Of a stretch of DNA of 36,244 bases, positions 15,105 to 23,005 are shown piece by piece. The first letter of the stretch is position 1. Each line of letters starts with the position of its first letter. The stretch spans positions 1 through 36,244 of the forward strand of contig JBKJQN010000064.1 of NCBI GenBank assembly GCA_046593925.1, read 5' to 3'. Origin of the DNA: JAYVYM01 sp046593925 (lineage in GTDB: Bacteria; Actinomycetota; Actinomycetes; Mycobacteriales; SCTD01). The position numbers were made by a program, and so were the translations under genes. The notes below the pieces were generated by a model. The model did not search any database and was not told the origin of the DNA. It was given only the letters and a program-made list of their open reading frames with translations.

Positions 15105-18100
15105 GTGCTCGAAGACGAGCCGAACGACCTCACCAGTACCCCCCCGGACGAGGCGCCCGCCAAGGTGGTCCGCCGCCGGCGGGCCACCAAGGCCGCCGCT
15201 GCCCCGGCTGCCGACCCCACCCCGGCGGCTGCCGACCCCACCCACCCGGCTGCCGACCCCAACCCGGCTGCCGACCCCAACCCGGCTGCCGACCCCACCG
15301 TCCCGCCACCGGGCAAGCGGCCCCGCAAGGTCGCCGCCAAGAAGGCCGCCCCCCGCAAGCGCGTCGCCAAGGCTGCGCTCGATGTCGAGACGGCCGAGCC
15401 CGCTGACGGGGGGATCGCGGACACCTCGGCCGCACCCGACGACGCGGCACCTGGGGCCGCCGAGAGCATCGCGGCCGCACTGCCGTCGGCGGGTGACGAC
15501 CCCACGTCAGAGGCCCTCCTGTGGGCAGCGGCAGAGGAGCCGCCGGCCGATGAGCCGCTGGCCGAGGAGCCCGCGCCGGCGCGCAGCCGGCGCCGCCGGG
15601 CACCGGCCGTCGTGACCTTCCAGGCTCCCGAGCCGGCCGCGCCGCTCGCCGAGCCGGACCCCGGTTCCGACGGCGACGGTCTCGAAGCGCCTGCGCCGCG
15701 GCGCAGGCGCCGGGCAGGCACCGCCGGCACGATCTCGGCGAGCCCGCTCGTCCCCGCCGAGTCCGCACTGCCCGACATCGCCGACGAGGCGCCGGAGAGC
15801 GACGCACCGGAGACCGGCCCGGAGGACGACGACGACGATCGTCCGCGGCGCCGACGTCGCGGCCGTCGCGGCCGAGGACCGCGCCGCGACGACGAGCCGG
15901 CTGCCGACAGCCCGATCCCCGACGACGAGACCCTGCCGGTCGCCGAGGAGTCCGCCACCGGAGCCGAGTCCGACGCTGGTGAGGACGCCGAGGAGCTGAA
16001 CGCCGACGGCACCCGACGGCGCCGACGCCGCCGACGTCGCAGTGGCACTGGCGCTGCTGCCGAGGACAGCGGCGACGACGTCCCCACCGTCGTCCACGTC
16101 CGCGAGCCGCGCGCCGCGCGGGTCCGGGGCGCCAGCGCCGCCGACGAGGACGGCGTACGCGGCATCACCGGGTCAACCCGGATGGCCGCCAAGCGGGCCC
16201 GTCGGCAGGAGGGCCGCGACTCCGGTCGCCGCCGCCCACCGGTGCTGTCCGAGGCCGAGTTCCTGGCCCGCCGCGAGGCCGTCGACCGCACGATGGTCGT
16301 GCGCCAGCAGGGCGACCGCACCCAGATCGCCGTGCTCGAGGACGGCGTGCTCGTGGAGCACTACGTCACCAAGGCCAGCGCCCAGTCCTACGCCGGCAAC
16401 GTCTACGTCGGCAAGGTTCAGAACGTCCTGCCCAGCATGGAGGCGGCGTTCATCGACATCGGCAAGGGCAAGAACGGCGTGCTGTACGCCGGCGAGGTCA
16501 ACTACGACGCGCAGCTCGCGGGGCACGGGCCGCGCAAGATCGAGCAGGTCCTCAAGAGCGGCCAGGACGTGCTGGTCCAGGTCAGCAAGGACCCGATCGG
16601 CCACAAGGGGGCCCGGCTCACCAGCCAGGTCAGCCTGCCCGGCCGCTACCTCGTCTACGTGCCCGAGGGCTCCATGACGGGCATCAGCCGAAAGCTGCCC
16701 GACACCGAGCGCACCCGCCTGAAGTCGATCCTCAAGAAGATCGTCCCGGACGATGCAGGCGTCATCATCCGTACGGCCGCGGAGGGCGCGTCGGAGGAGG
16801 AGCTCACCGCGGACGTACGCCGCCTGCAGGCCCAGTGGGAGGTCATTGCAGGGAAGGCCGAGAAGGGCGGCGGTCCGGTGCTGCTGCACGCGGAGCCCGA
16901 CCTGGTGATCCGCGTCGTCCGCGACGTGTTCAACGAGGACTTCACCTCCCTTGTCGTCCAGGGCGACACCGAGTGGGACACCATCAAGGAGTACGTCGAC
17001 TTCGTCGCACCTGACCTCGCTCCGCGGATCAGCCGGCACACCGCGGACGTCGACGTGTTCGCGGTGCACCGCATCGACGAGCAGCTGGCCAAGGCGCTCG
17101 ACCGCAAGGTGTGGCTGCCGTCGGGCGGTTCGCTGGTGGTCGACCGCACCGAGGCGATGGTCGTCATCGACGTCAATACCGGCAAGTACGTCGGCAAGGG
17201 CGGCAACCTCGAGGAGACGGTCACCCGCAACAACCTCGAAGCGGCGGAGGAGATCGCCCGCCAGCTGCGGCTGCGGGACCTCGGCGGCATCATCGTTGTC
17301 GACTTCATCGACATGGTGCTGGAGAGCAACCGCGACCTGGTCGTCCGGCGGCTGGTCGAGTGCCTGGGCCGGGACCGCACCAAGCACCAGGTCGCCGAGG
17401 TCACGTCGCTCGGCCTGGTCCAGATGACCCGCAAGCGCGTCGGGCAGGGCCTGCTGGAGAGCTTCAGCGAGACCTGTGAGGTCTGCGCCGGCCGCGGCGT
17501 GATCGTGCACGACGCCCCCGTCGACACCCCGGCGAGTACGGAGAGGTTCGACGACCGCGGACCACGCGACCGTAAGGCTGCCGCCGCTGGCCCCGCCTTG
17601 GTCGCGGCCGCCACCGGCGGCCGGGCCGATCCCGCCCCGTCGTCGTCCGGAGCGGCTACGGCCGCGGTGTCACCGCCGTCCGACCCCGCCCCAGCCGGCG
17701 AGCCCGAGGCCGGCGCGCCGCGGGCGCGCCGTCGTCGCGGCGGGCGCGGGGCTGGTGCGGCAGCAGCAACTGCTGCTCCCGAGCCGCAGCTGGACGGGCT
17801 GGTCGACGGCCCTGTCGCGGAGCCTGACGACGCCCGGCCGGTCGACACGCCCCAGCAGCCCGAGCCTGAGCAGCCCGAGCCTGAGCAGCCCGAGCCCGAG
17901 CAGCCCGAGCCCGAGCAGCCCGAGCCCGAGCAGCCCCAGCCCGAGCAGCCCGAGCCCGAGCAGCCCGAGCCCGAGCAGCCCGAGCCCGAGCAGCCCGAGC
18001 CCGAGCAGCCCGAGCCGGTCACGGTGGCGACGACGGTGGACCACGAGGACTCGACTGAACAGGCCGCTCCCGCGCCGCGCCGTCGACGCCGCGCCACGAG

Positions 18101-18131
18101 CCGGCCTGCCGGCCCGCCCGGCACGGGCTGA
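15105..18131 (+). CDS. rne: Ribonuclease E/G with long low-complexity flanks
   Basis: Endoribonuclease for mRNA decay and rRNA/tRNA maturation, cytoplasmic, 1008 residues. Residues 1-370 are disordered: five ADP-rich repeats (about 34-65), acidic stretches and Arg-rich clusters (RPRRRRRGRRGRG near 245; RRRRRRRR near 305). The catalytic core spans about 380-810: an S1 domain (GNVYVGKVQNVLPSMEAAFIDIG), the metal-binding aspartates D689 (VIDVNTGK) and D733 (VVDFIDM), and the zinc-link CEVC (791-794). After 810 the tail is again Ala/Pro/Arg-rich and contains ten QPEPE-type pentapeptides (residues 919-968). Having disordered arms on both sides of the core is typical of actinobacterial RNase E. The start is GTG 15105 with GGAG four bases upstream. 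A perfect hairpin follows the stop. Enzyme identity is certain; the exact start is less so because the N-terminus is low complexity. Confidence 0.95.
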   Translation: MLEDEPNDLTSTPPDEAPAKVVRRRRATKAAAAPAADPTPAAADPTHPAADPNPAADPNPAADPTVPPPGKRPRKVAAKKAAPRKRVAKAALDVETAEPADGGIADTSAAPDDAAPGAAESIAAALPSAGDDPTSEALLWAAAEEPPADEPLAEEPAPARSRRRRAPAVVTFQAPEPAAPLAEPDPGSDGDGLEAPAPRRRRRAGTAGTISASPLVPAESALPDIADEAPESDAPETGPEDDDDDRPRRRRRGRRGRGPRRDDEPAADSPIPDDETLPVAEESATGAESDAGEDAEELNADGTRRRRRRRRRSGTGAAAEDSGDDVPTVVHVREPRAARVRGASAADEDGVRGITGSTRMAAKRARRQEGRDSGRRRPPVLSEAEFLARREAVDRTMVVRQQGDRTQIAVLEDGVLVEHYVTKASAQSYAGNVYVGKVQNVLPSMEAAFIDIGKGKNGVLYAGEVNYDAQLAGHGPRKIEQVLKSGQDVLVQVSKDPIGHKGARLTSQVSLPGRYLVYVPEGSMTGISRKLPDTERTRLKSILKKIVPDDAGVIIRTAAEGASEEELTADVRRLQAQWEVIAGKAEKGGGPVLLHAEPDLVIRVVRDVFNEDFTSLVVQGDTEWDTIKEYVDFVAPDLAPRISRHTADVDVFAVHRIDEQLAKALDRKVWLPSGGSLVVDRTEAMVVIDVNTGKYVGKGGNLEETVTRNNLEAAEEIARQLRLRDLGGIIVVDFIDMVLESNRDLVVRRLVECLGRDRTKHQVAEVTSLGLVQMTRKRVGQGLLESFSETCEVCAGRGVIVHDAPVDTPASTERFDDRGPRDRKAAAAGPALVAAATGGRADPAPSSSGAATAAVSPPSDPAPAGEPEAGAPRARRRRGGRGAGAAAATAAPEPQLDGLVDGPVAEPDDARPVDTPQQPEPEQPEPEQPEPEQPEPEQPEPEQPQPEQPEPEQPEPEQPEPEQPEPEQPEPVTVATTVDHEDSTEQAAPAPRRRRRATSRPAGPPGTG
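15206..15301 (+). repeat. 18/21-bp repeats in rne 5' coding region
   Basis: Five copies of a GGCTGCCGACCCCAMCCC-like unit start at 15206, 15227, 15248, 15266 and 15284 (periods 21, 21, 18, 18). They stay in frame and encode A-A-D-P-T/N-P type repeats in the disordered N-terminal arm of RNase E. The copies at 15248 and 15266 are identical, which points to recent slippage. Confidence 0.85.
17859..18008 (+). repeat. 15-bp tandem repeat in rne 3' coding region
   Basis: Ten uninterrupted 15-bp units (consensus CCCGAGCCCGAGCAG) encode P-E-P-E-Q ten times, the sixth as P-Q-P-E-Q. The first two units carry CCT instead of CCC, the sixth CAG for the first GAG, and the rest are identical at DNA level. 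A partial eleventh unit (PEPV) ends the array. The period is a multiple of three, so copy changes keep the frame. The opposite strand shows a Gly/Ser/Cys repeat frame that is only a shadow. Confidence 0.95.
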
Positions 18132-18136
18132 CCGGA

Positions 18137-18169
18137 CGGACGGGCCCGCTGCCCCGGCGGGCCCGTCCG
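18137..18169 (+). terminator. Perfect 13-bp hairpin after rne
   Basis: The arm at 18137-18149 (CGGACGGGCCCGC) is exactly complementary to 18157-18169, with a 7-base loop. It begins six bases after the rne stop. No T-run follows, which is common for high-GC terminators. Because rplU has its own probable -10 box immediately downstream, this is best read as the rne terminator. Confidence 0.7.
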
Positions 18170-18170
18170 G

Positions 18171-18176
18171 TAGTGT
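18171..18176 (+). promoter_or_regulatory. Putative -10 box of the rplU-rpmA transcript
   Basis: TAGTGT at 18171-18176 starts two bases after the rne hairpin. Initiation near 18183 would give an rplU leader of about 120 bases. Leaders of this length on rplU often carry regulation by L21, but I see no defined structure to support that here. No clear -35 is seen, since the expected position falls in the hairpin. Confidence 0.35.
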
Positions 18177-18301
18177 CGGCTCGCCACGTGCGAGACGTGC
18201 CCGTTCGTGCGCCGACCGCGTACCAGCCCGCACCCGAGTTACCCCCAACCCGAGTCACCTGCCCCGCCAGGTGGCCGCAAGTGCCAGCGAGGAGCCCAGC
18301 C

Positions 18302-18613
18302 GTGTACGCCATCGTCAAGACCGGCGGCAAGCAGTACAGGGTCGCCGTCGGTGACGTCCTCGAGGTGGAGAAGGTCCTCGGGGCACCCGGCGCGGCCGTC
18401 GCGCTGCCCGCCCTGCTCGTCGTGGACGGTACGACCGTGACCACCGACCCAGCCGAGCTCGCGGGCGTCACGGTCAGCGGTGAGGTCGTGGCCCACACCA
18501 AGGGCCCGAAGATCCGGATTCTGAAGTACAAGAACAAGACCGGTTACAAGAAGCGCATCGGACACCGCCAGAAGCTGACCCAGGTCCGGGTCACCGGCAT
18601 CGAGAGTGCGTAG
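18302..18613 (+). CDS. rplU: 50S ribosomal protein L21
   Basis: Structural protein of the large ribosomal subunit, binding 23S rRNA near L20. The 103-residue length is typical. Seen: MYAIVKTGGKQYRVAVGD at the start, KGPKIRILKYKNKTGYKKRIGHRQ and a final LTQVRVTGIE, the classic L21 signature. The start is GTG 18302, because GAGGAG at 18289-18294 sits seven bases upstream and homologs begin with YAIVKTGGKQY; the longer open frame upstream is not supported. It is followed by rpmA after eight bases, so the two are co-transcribed. Confidence 0.97.
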   Translation: MYAIVKTGGKQYRVAVGDVLEVEKVLGAPGAAVALPALLVVDGTTVTTDPAELAGVTVSGEVVAHTKGPKIRILKYKNKTGYKKRIGHRQKLTQVRVTGIESA

Positions 18614-18621
18614 GGGATCCC

Positions 18622-18876
18622 ATGGCTCACAAGAAGGGCGCGAGCTCCTCGCGCAACGGTCGCGACTCCAACTCCCAGCGCCTGGGCGTGAAGCGCTTCG
18701 GTGGCCAGGTCGTCAAGTCCGGCGAGATCCTGGTACGGCAGCGCGGGACCCACTTCCACCCCGGTGACCTGGTCGGCCGCGGCGGCGACGACACCCTGTT
18801 CGCGCTGGCAGCCGGGGCTGTCCTGTTCGGACTCAAGCGTGGCCGTAAGACCGTCAACATCGTGCCGGTCGGCTGA
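18622..18876 (+). CDS. rpmA: 50S ribosomal protein L27
   Basis: Ribosomal protein of the peptidyl-transferase region, 84 residues. It starts MAHKKGASSSRNGRDSNSQR, the canonical L27 N-terminus of the type that needs no proteolytic trimming (no Firmicutes-like extension), and contains LGVKRFGGQVVKSGEILVRQ and GTHFHPGDLVGRGGDDTLFA. It lies eight bases after rplU. A hairpin separates it from obg. Confidence 0.98.
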   Translation: MAHKKGASSSRNGRDSNSQRLGVKRFGGQVVKSGEILVRQRGTHFHPGDLVGRGGDDTLFALAAGAVLFGLKRGRKTVNIVPVG

Positions 18877-18895
18877 CCGGCGCAGCGGCACGACA

Positions 18896-18922
18896 GGGCG
18901 GGCCGGCTTGCCGGACCCGCCC
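18896..18922 (+). terminator. Hairpin between rpmA and obg
   Basis: 18896-18906 pairs with 18911-18922 (11 base pairs, one bulged A at 18915, 4-base loop). It begins 20 bases after the rpmA stop and ends 24 bases before the obg start. Since no separate obg promoter is evident, it may be a leaky attenuator that lowers obg expression below that of the ribosomal genes (inference). Confidence 0.55.
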
Positions 18923-18946
18923 TCCGTGCGTAGAGAGGACGCCAAC

Positions 18947-20395
18947 ATGACCACGTTCGTCGACCGCGTCGTGTTGCACGTCGCCGCCGGGGACGGCGGA
19001 CACGGCTGCGCCAGCATCCGTCGGGAGAAGTTCAAGCCGCTCGGCGGCCCGGATGGCGCCGACGGTGGCCACGGCGGTGACGTCGTGCTGGTCGTGGAGC
19101 ACAACACCACCACGCTGCTGGACTACCACTTCCACCCGCACCAGAAGGCCACCAGCGGTAAGGCCGGCCAGGGCGACCTGCGCAACGGTGCGTCCGGCGA
19201 CACCCTGGTGCTTCCGGTCCCCGACGGCACGGTTGTGCTCGGGCAGGGCGGCGAACAGCTCGCCGACCTCGTCGGTGAGGGCAGCCGGCACGTGGTGGCC
19301 CGCGGGGGCCGCGGCGGCCTGGGTAACGCCAGCCTCGCGACGGTCAAGCGCAAGGCCCCCGGCTTCGCGCTGCTCGGCGAGCCCGGCGAGGTCAGCGACG
19401 TCGTCCTGGAGCTCAAGAGCGTCGCCGACGTCGCCCTCGTCGGCTTCCCGAGCGCCGGCAAGTCGAGCCTGATCGCGGCTGTGTCCGCAGCCCGGCCGAA
19501 GATTGCCGACTACCCGTTCACGACCCTGGTGCCCAACCTCGGGGTCGTCGAGGCGGGCGGCACCGTCTTCACCGTCGCCGACGTGCCGGGCCTGATCCCC
19601 GGCGCCGCGCAGGGCAAGGGCCTGGGCCTTGCGTTCCTGCGCCACGTCGAGCGCTGCGCGGTCCTCGTACACGTCATCGACTGCGCGACCTTCGAGCCCG
19701 ACCGCGACCCGTTCAGCGACCTCGACGCCATCGAGTCTGAGCTCGAGCAGTACCGCACCTCGCTGTCGGACCGACCGCGGCTGGTCGTGTTGAACAAGGT
19801 CGACGTGCCGGACGGCCAGGAGATCGCCGACCTGGCCCGACCGGAACTCGAAGCCCGCGGCCTGACCGTGTTCGAGGTCTCCGCCGCGACCCACGCGGGG
19901 CTACGCGAGTTGACGTACGCCCTGGGCCGGCTGGTCGCCGCGGACCGGGCCGGCCGGCCGGTCGAGCAGGCGACCCGCATCGTGCTGCGCCCGACCGCCG
20001 TCGATGACGCCGGGTTCTTGATCGGGCGTGACCAGGAGGGCTTTGTCGTGCTCGGCGCCAAGCCCTCGCGCTGGGTGCAGCAGACCGACTTCAACAACGA
20101 CGAGGCCGTCGGCTACCTCGCCGACCGCCTCGCCCGGCTCGGCGTCGAGAAGGCACTGGCCGAAGCCGGTGCGGAGCCCGGTGCGTGGGTGACGATCGGG
20201 GCCGTCGGCTTCGAGTGGCACCCGGCCCAGCTCGAGGACTTCGTGTCGACCTCGCGCGGCAACGACAACCGGCTCGTCAACGACACCCGACCGCGCGCCG
20301 ACGAGCGCCGGTTCGCGAAAAACCTCCGGCGCGCCGAGCGCCTAGGACTCGACACCACGCTGGACGGGCTCCCGGCGGACGCCGCAGCCCCGTGA
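18947..20395 (+). CDS. obg: GTPase Obg (ObgE/CgtA)
   Basis: Ribosome-assembly and stress-linked GTPase of 482 residues. Domains: Gly-rich Obg fold (1-158, with KFKPLGGPDGADGGHGGDV and ARGGRGGLGNA), the G domain (about 160-335: G1 GFPSAGKSS 166-174, G3 DVPG 212-215, G4 NKVD 283-286) and a C-terminal OCT domain (about 365-445, DFNNDEAVGYLADRL) typical of actinobacteria and Gram-positives. The tail after 445 is basic, then Asp/Leu-rich. The start is ATG 18947 with GAGAGGA upstream; the earlier open frame runs through rpmA and is not real. proB follows after seven bases. Confidence 0.97.
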   Translation: MTTFVDRVVLHVAAGDGGHGCASIRREKFKPLGGPDGADGGHGGDVVLVVEHNTTTLLDYHFHPHQKATSGKAGQGDLRNGASGDTLVLPVPDGTVVLGQGGEQLADLVGEGSRHVVARGGRGGLGNASLATVKRKAPGFALLGEPGEVSDVVLELKSVADVALVGFPSAGKSSLIAAVSAARPKIADYPFTTLVPNLGVVEAGGTVFTVADVPGLIPGAAQGKGLGLAFLRHVERCAVLVHVIDCATFEPDRDPFSDLDAIESELEQYRTSLSDRPRLVVLNKVDVPDGQEIADLARPELEARGLTVFEVSAATHAGLRELTYALGRLVAADRAGRPVEQATRIVLRPTAVDDAGFLIGRDQEGFVVLGAKPSRWVQQTDFNNDEAVGYLADRLARLGVEKALAEAGAEPGAWVTIGAVGFEWHPAQLEDFVSTSRGNDNRLVNDTRPRADERRFAKNLRRAERLGLDTTLDGLPADAAAP

Positions 20396-20402
20396 CCGAG
20401 CC

Positions 20403-21494
20403 GTGACCCGCGAGGCGGTTGCGGGCGCGCGACGGGTCGTCGTCAAGGTGGGCTCGTCGTCGCTGACGATGGCCGGCGGCGGGCTCGACCCGGAACGGCT
20501 GTCTGCGCTGGTCGACGTCCTCGCCGGCCGGGGTGGGGAGCTGGTGCTGGTCTCCTCCGGCGCGATCGCCGCGGGCCTCGCGCCGCTCGGGTTGCGCACC
20601 CGCCCCCGGGACCTGGCCACGCAGCAGGCCGCGGCCTCCGTCGGGCAGTCGTTGCTGGTGCAGCAGTACGCCACCGCATTCGCCCGGCACGGCTGCACCG
20701 TCGGGCAGGTGCTGCTGACGGCCGACGACGTCGTCCGGCGGGCCCACTACCGCAACGCCCAGACCACGCTCGACCGGCTGCTGGCCCTGTCCGTCGTACC
20801 GGTCGTCAACGAGAACGACGCCGTCGCGACCGCCGAGATCCGCTTCGGTGACAACGACCGGCTCGCGGCGCTTGTCGCGCACCTCGTACGGGCCGACGCT
20901 CTCGTCCTGCTGTCCGATGTCGACGGGCTCTACGACGGCGACCCTGATCTGCCCGCGGCACGGCTCGTCGAGGAGGTACGCGGTCCGGCCGACCTTGTGG
21001 GCGTCGCGGCCGGTGGTACCGGCTCGGCGGGCCTCGGCAGCGGGGGGATGGCGAGCAAGGTCGACGCTGCGCGGATCGCGACCGGCGCCGGCATTCCCGT
21101 CCTGCTGGGCGCGGCGGCCCGGGCGATCGACGTGCTGGAGGGGCGTACGGGCACGTGCTTCCACGTGACCGGCTCGCGGCGCAGCGCCAGGCTGCTGTGG
21201 CTGGCGCATGCGTCCACGCCGACCGGCCGATTGCTGCTCGACGCCGGCGCCGTGCGTGCGGTGGTCGAGCGCGGCAGCTCGCTGCTGCCGGCCGGCGTGA
21301 CCGCGGTCGAGGGCGACTTCTCCGCGGGGGACCCGGTGGAACTGTGCGGCCCCGACGGGCGCCCGGTGGCGCGGGGTCTGGTGGCGTACGACGCCGTCGA
21401 GCTGCCGGCACTGCTCGGCCGGTCGACCCGGGAGCTGGGCCTGCGCGAGGTCGTCCACCGCGACGACCTGGTGGTGCTGGCGGGGCGAGGGTAG
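20403..21494 (+). CDS. proB: Glutamate 5-kinase
   Basis: First step of proline synthesis: phosphorylates L-glutamate at the gamma-carboxylate using ATP. 363 residues: an amino-acid-kinase domain (about 8-250, VVVKVGSSSL, LVSSGAIAAG, VVNENDAVA, LLSDVDGLYDGDP, GSGGMASKVDAA) and a C-terminal PUA domain (about 275-355, where the TGRLLLDAGAVRAV segment begins). The start is GTG 20403, seven bases after the obg stop. proA follows 28 bases later with its own likely leaderless promoter. Confidence 0.96.
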   Translation: MTREAVAGARRVVVKVGSSSLTMAGGGLDPERLSALVDVLAGRGGELVLVSSGAIAAGLAPLGLRTRPRDLATQQAAASVGQSLLVQQYATAFARHGCTVGQVLLTADDVVRRAHYRNAQTTLDRLLALSVVPVVNENDAVATAEIRFGDNDRLAALVAHLVRADALVLLSDVDGLYDGDPDLPAARLVEEVRGPADLVGVAAGGTGSAGLGSGGMASKVDAARIATGAGIPVLLGAAARAIDVLEGRTGTCFHVTGSRRSARLLWLAHASTPTGRLLLDAGAVRAVVERGSSLLPAGVTAVEGDFSAGDPVELCGPDGRPVARGLVAYDAVELPALLGRSTRELGLREVVHRDDLVVLAGRG

Positions 21495-21510
21495 GCGCGG
21501 GGCTGCGCCG

Positions 21511-21516
21511 TACGCT
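21511..21516 (+). promoter_or_regulatory. Putative -10 box for leaderless proA transcript
   Basis: TACGCT at 21511-21516, six bases, then ATG at 21523. The geometry equals that at valS and predicts initiation at the start codon. There is no Shine-Dalgarno sequence in the 28-base proB-proA gap at a usable distance. Confidence 0.5.
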
Positions 21517-21522
21517 CGCGGC

Positions 21523-22764
21523 ATGAGCGAGGTCCTCGAGGTCGCCCGTCGTGCCCGCACCGCCGCCGCCGGCCTCGCCCCACTGCCCCGCGGGGTCAAG
21601 GACGCGGCGCTGCACGCGATGGCCGACGCGATCGTTGCCCGGCAGGGCGAGGTGCTCGCCGCCAACGCCGAGGACGTCGCGGCCGCGCGGGCGACCGGCA
21701 CTCCCGAGGCCCAGGTCGACCGGCTGGCGCTCACCGCGACCCGGGTGCAGGCGATGGCCGACGGGCTGCGGCACGTCGCCGGGCTGCCTGACCCGGTCGG
21801 CGAGGTCGTCCGCGGCTCGACGCTGGCGAACGGCCTGGAGCTGCGGCAGGTACGGGTCCCGCTCGGGGTCGTCGGGATCGTGTACGAGGCCCGCCCGAAC
21901 GTCACGGCCGACGCCGCCGGGCTGTGTGTCAAGAGCGGCAACGCCGTGCTGCTGCGGGGCAGTGCCAGCGCGTACCGCTCCAACACCGTGCTCGTGCAGG
22001 TCCTCGCCGCAGCAGCGACAGCTGCCGGGCTGCCCGTCGACAGCGTGCAGCTGGTGCCCGGCACCGACCGCGCGAGCGTCACCGAGCTGATGCAGGCGCG
22101 CGGCCTGGTGGATGTCCTGATCCCGCGTGGGGGTGCCGGGCTGATATCGGCAGTCGTCGCCGGCTCGCAGGTGCCGGTGATCGAGACCGGCGTCGGCAAC
22201 TGCACCGTCTACGTCGACGCCGAGGCCGACCTGGACATGGCCGTCGCGATCGTCGTCGATGCGAAGACCACCCGGCCGTCGGTGTGCAACGCCGCGGAGA
22301 CGCTGCTGGTACATGCCGCGGTCGCCGCGGAGTTCCTGCCGCGGGCTGAGAAGGCGCTCGAAGGGGTCCGGCTGCACGCCGACGCCCGGGCGTCGGAGCA
22401 CCTGGTCGACAGCGTGCTGGCCCGCGATGACGACTGGGCTGCCGAGTACCTGTCCCTGGACCTGGCGGTCGGCGTCGTCGACTCGCTCGAGGCGGCCACC
22501 GACCACATCCGCCGCTGGGGGAGCGGCCACACCGAGGCGATCGTCACCCGGTCGGTGCAGGCGGCACGCCGATTCATCAGCCGGCTCGACAGCGCCGCGG
22601 TGATGGTCAACGCCTCGACCCGGTTCACCGACGGCGGGGAGTTCGGCTTCGGCGCCGAGATCGGCATCTCCACCCAGAAGCTGCACGCTCGCGGCCCGAT
22701 GGGCCTGTCCGAGCTGACGAGTACCACGTACGTCGTCACCGGCGACGGCCACGTCCGCGGCTGA
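21523..22764 (+). CDS. proA: Gamma-glutamyl phosphate reductase
   Basis: Second step of proline synthesis: reduces gamma-glutamyl phosphate to glutamate semialdehyde with NADPH; aldehyde dehydrogenase fold, cytoplasmic. 413 residues, normal length. Seen: RVPLGVVGIVYEARPNVT (111-128), KSGNAVLLRGS, ETGVGNCTVYVD, the active-site cysteine in RPSVCNAAETLLVH (C255) and the late FGFGAEIGISTQKLHARGPMG signature of ProA. The start is ATG 21523, immediately behind a -10 box. It ends the conserved backbone run and is followed by a large inverted repeat. Confidence 0.97.
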   Translation: MSEVLEVARRARTAAAGLAPLPRGVKDAALHAMADAIVARQGEVLAANAEDVAAARATGTPEAQVDRLALTATRVQAMADGLRHVAGLPDPVGEVVRGSTLANGLELRQVRVPLGVVGIVYEARPNVTADAAGLCVKSGNAVLLRGSASAYRSNTVLVQVLAAAATAAGLPVDSVQLVPGTDRASVTELMQARGLVDVLIPRGGAGLISAVVAGSQVPVIETGVGNCTVYVDAEADLDMAVAIVVDAKTTRPSVCNAAETLLVHAAVAAEFLPRAEKALEGVRLHADARASEHLVDSVLARDDDWAAEYLSLDLAVGVVDSLEAATDHIRRWGSGHTEAIVTRSVQAARRFISRLDSAAVMVNASTRFTDGGEFGFGAEIGISTQKLHARGPMGLSELTSTTYVVTGDGHVRG

Positions 22765-22785
22765 CCCGCGCCCCTTTTGTCCACG

Positions 22786-22842
22786 CCTCCCCTTCCGGAG
22801 TGCGCTCTGGAGGCCCGCGCAGGCGCACTCCGGCAGGGGAGG
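22786..22842 (+). terminator. 20-bp inverted repeat after proA
   Basis: 22786-22805 pairs with 22823-22842 with one mismatch in 20 positions and a 17-base loop. It starts 22 bases after the proA stop and is preceded by CCCCTTTTG. It is probably the proA terminator. Its right arm also contains the first of three GCAGGGGA copies, so it may be part of a regulatory array for the next operon. Confidence 0.6.
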
Positions 22843-22878
22843 TGCACCCTCGCAGGGGAGGCGCCCGCGTGCAGGGGA
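22833..22878 (+). repeat. Three GCAGGGGA direct repeats with 19-bp period
   Basis: GCAGGGGA occurs at 22833-22840, 22852-22859 and 22871-22878, exactly 19 bases apart; the first two are followed by G, the third by A. They lie 128-173 bases upstream of the malate synthase start. The even spacing resembles an operator array for a repressor or activator of the glycolate operon, but no known regulator motif was recognised. Confidence 0.5.
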
Positions 22879-23005
22879 ACAGCACCACGGGCGGCGACCG
22901 CACGGGTCCGAGCACCGACACCCACCCCTGGCCGTTGCGAGGACCGGTGGCGTGTACCACTGTGTCTGGGGCTGGACGCCTGTCCGGTCCTGGAGGAGGG
23001 CAGTG

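Noticed and set aside
17859..18008. CRISPR-like array
   Set aside because: Units are contiguous with no spacers and lie in the rne coding frame.
16655..18187. Minus-strand frame with Gly/Ser/Cys repeats that looks like a structural repeat protein
   Set aside because: It is the reverse complement of the QPEPE repeat in rne; the repeat is fully explained by the RNase E tail.
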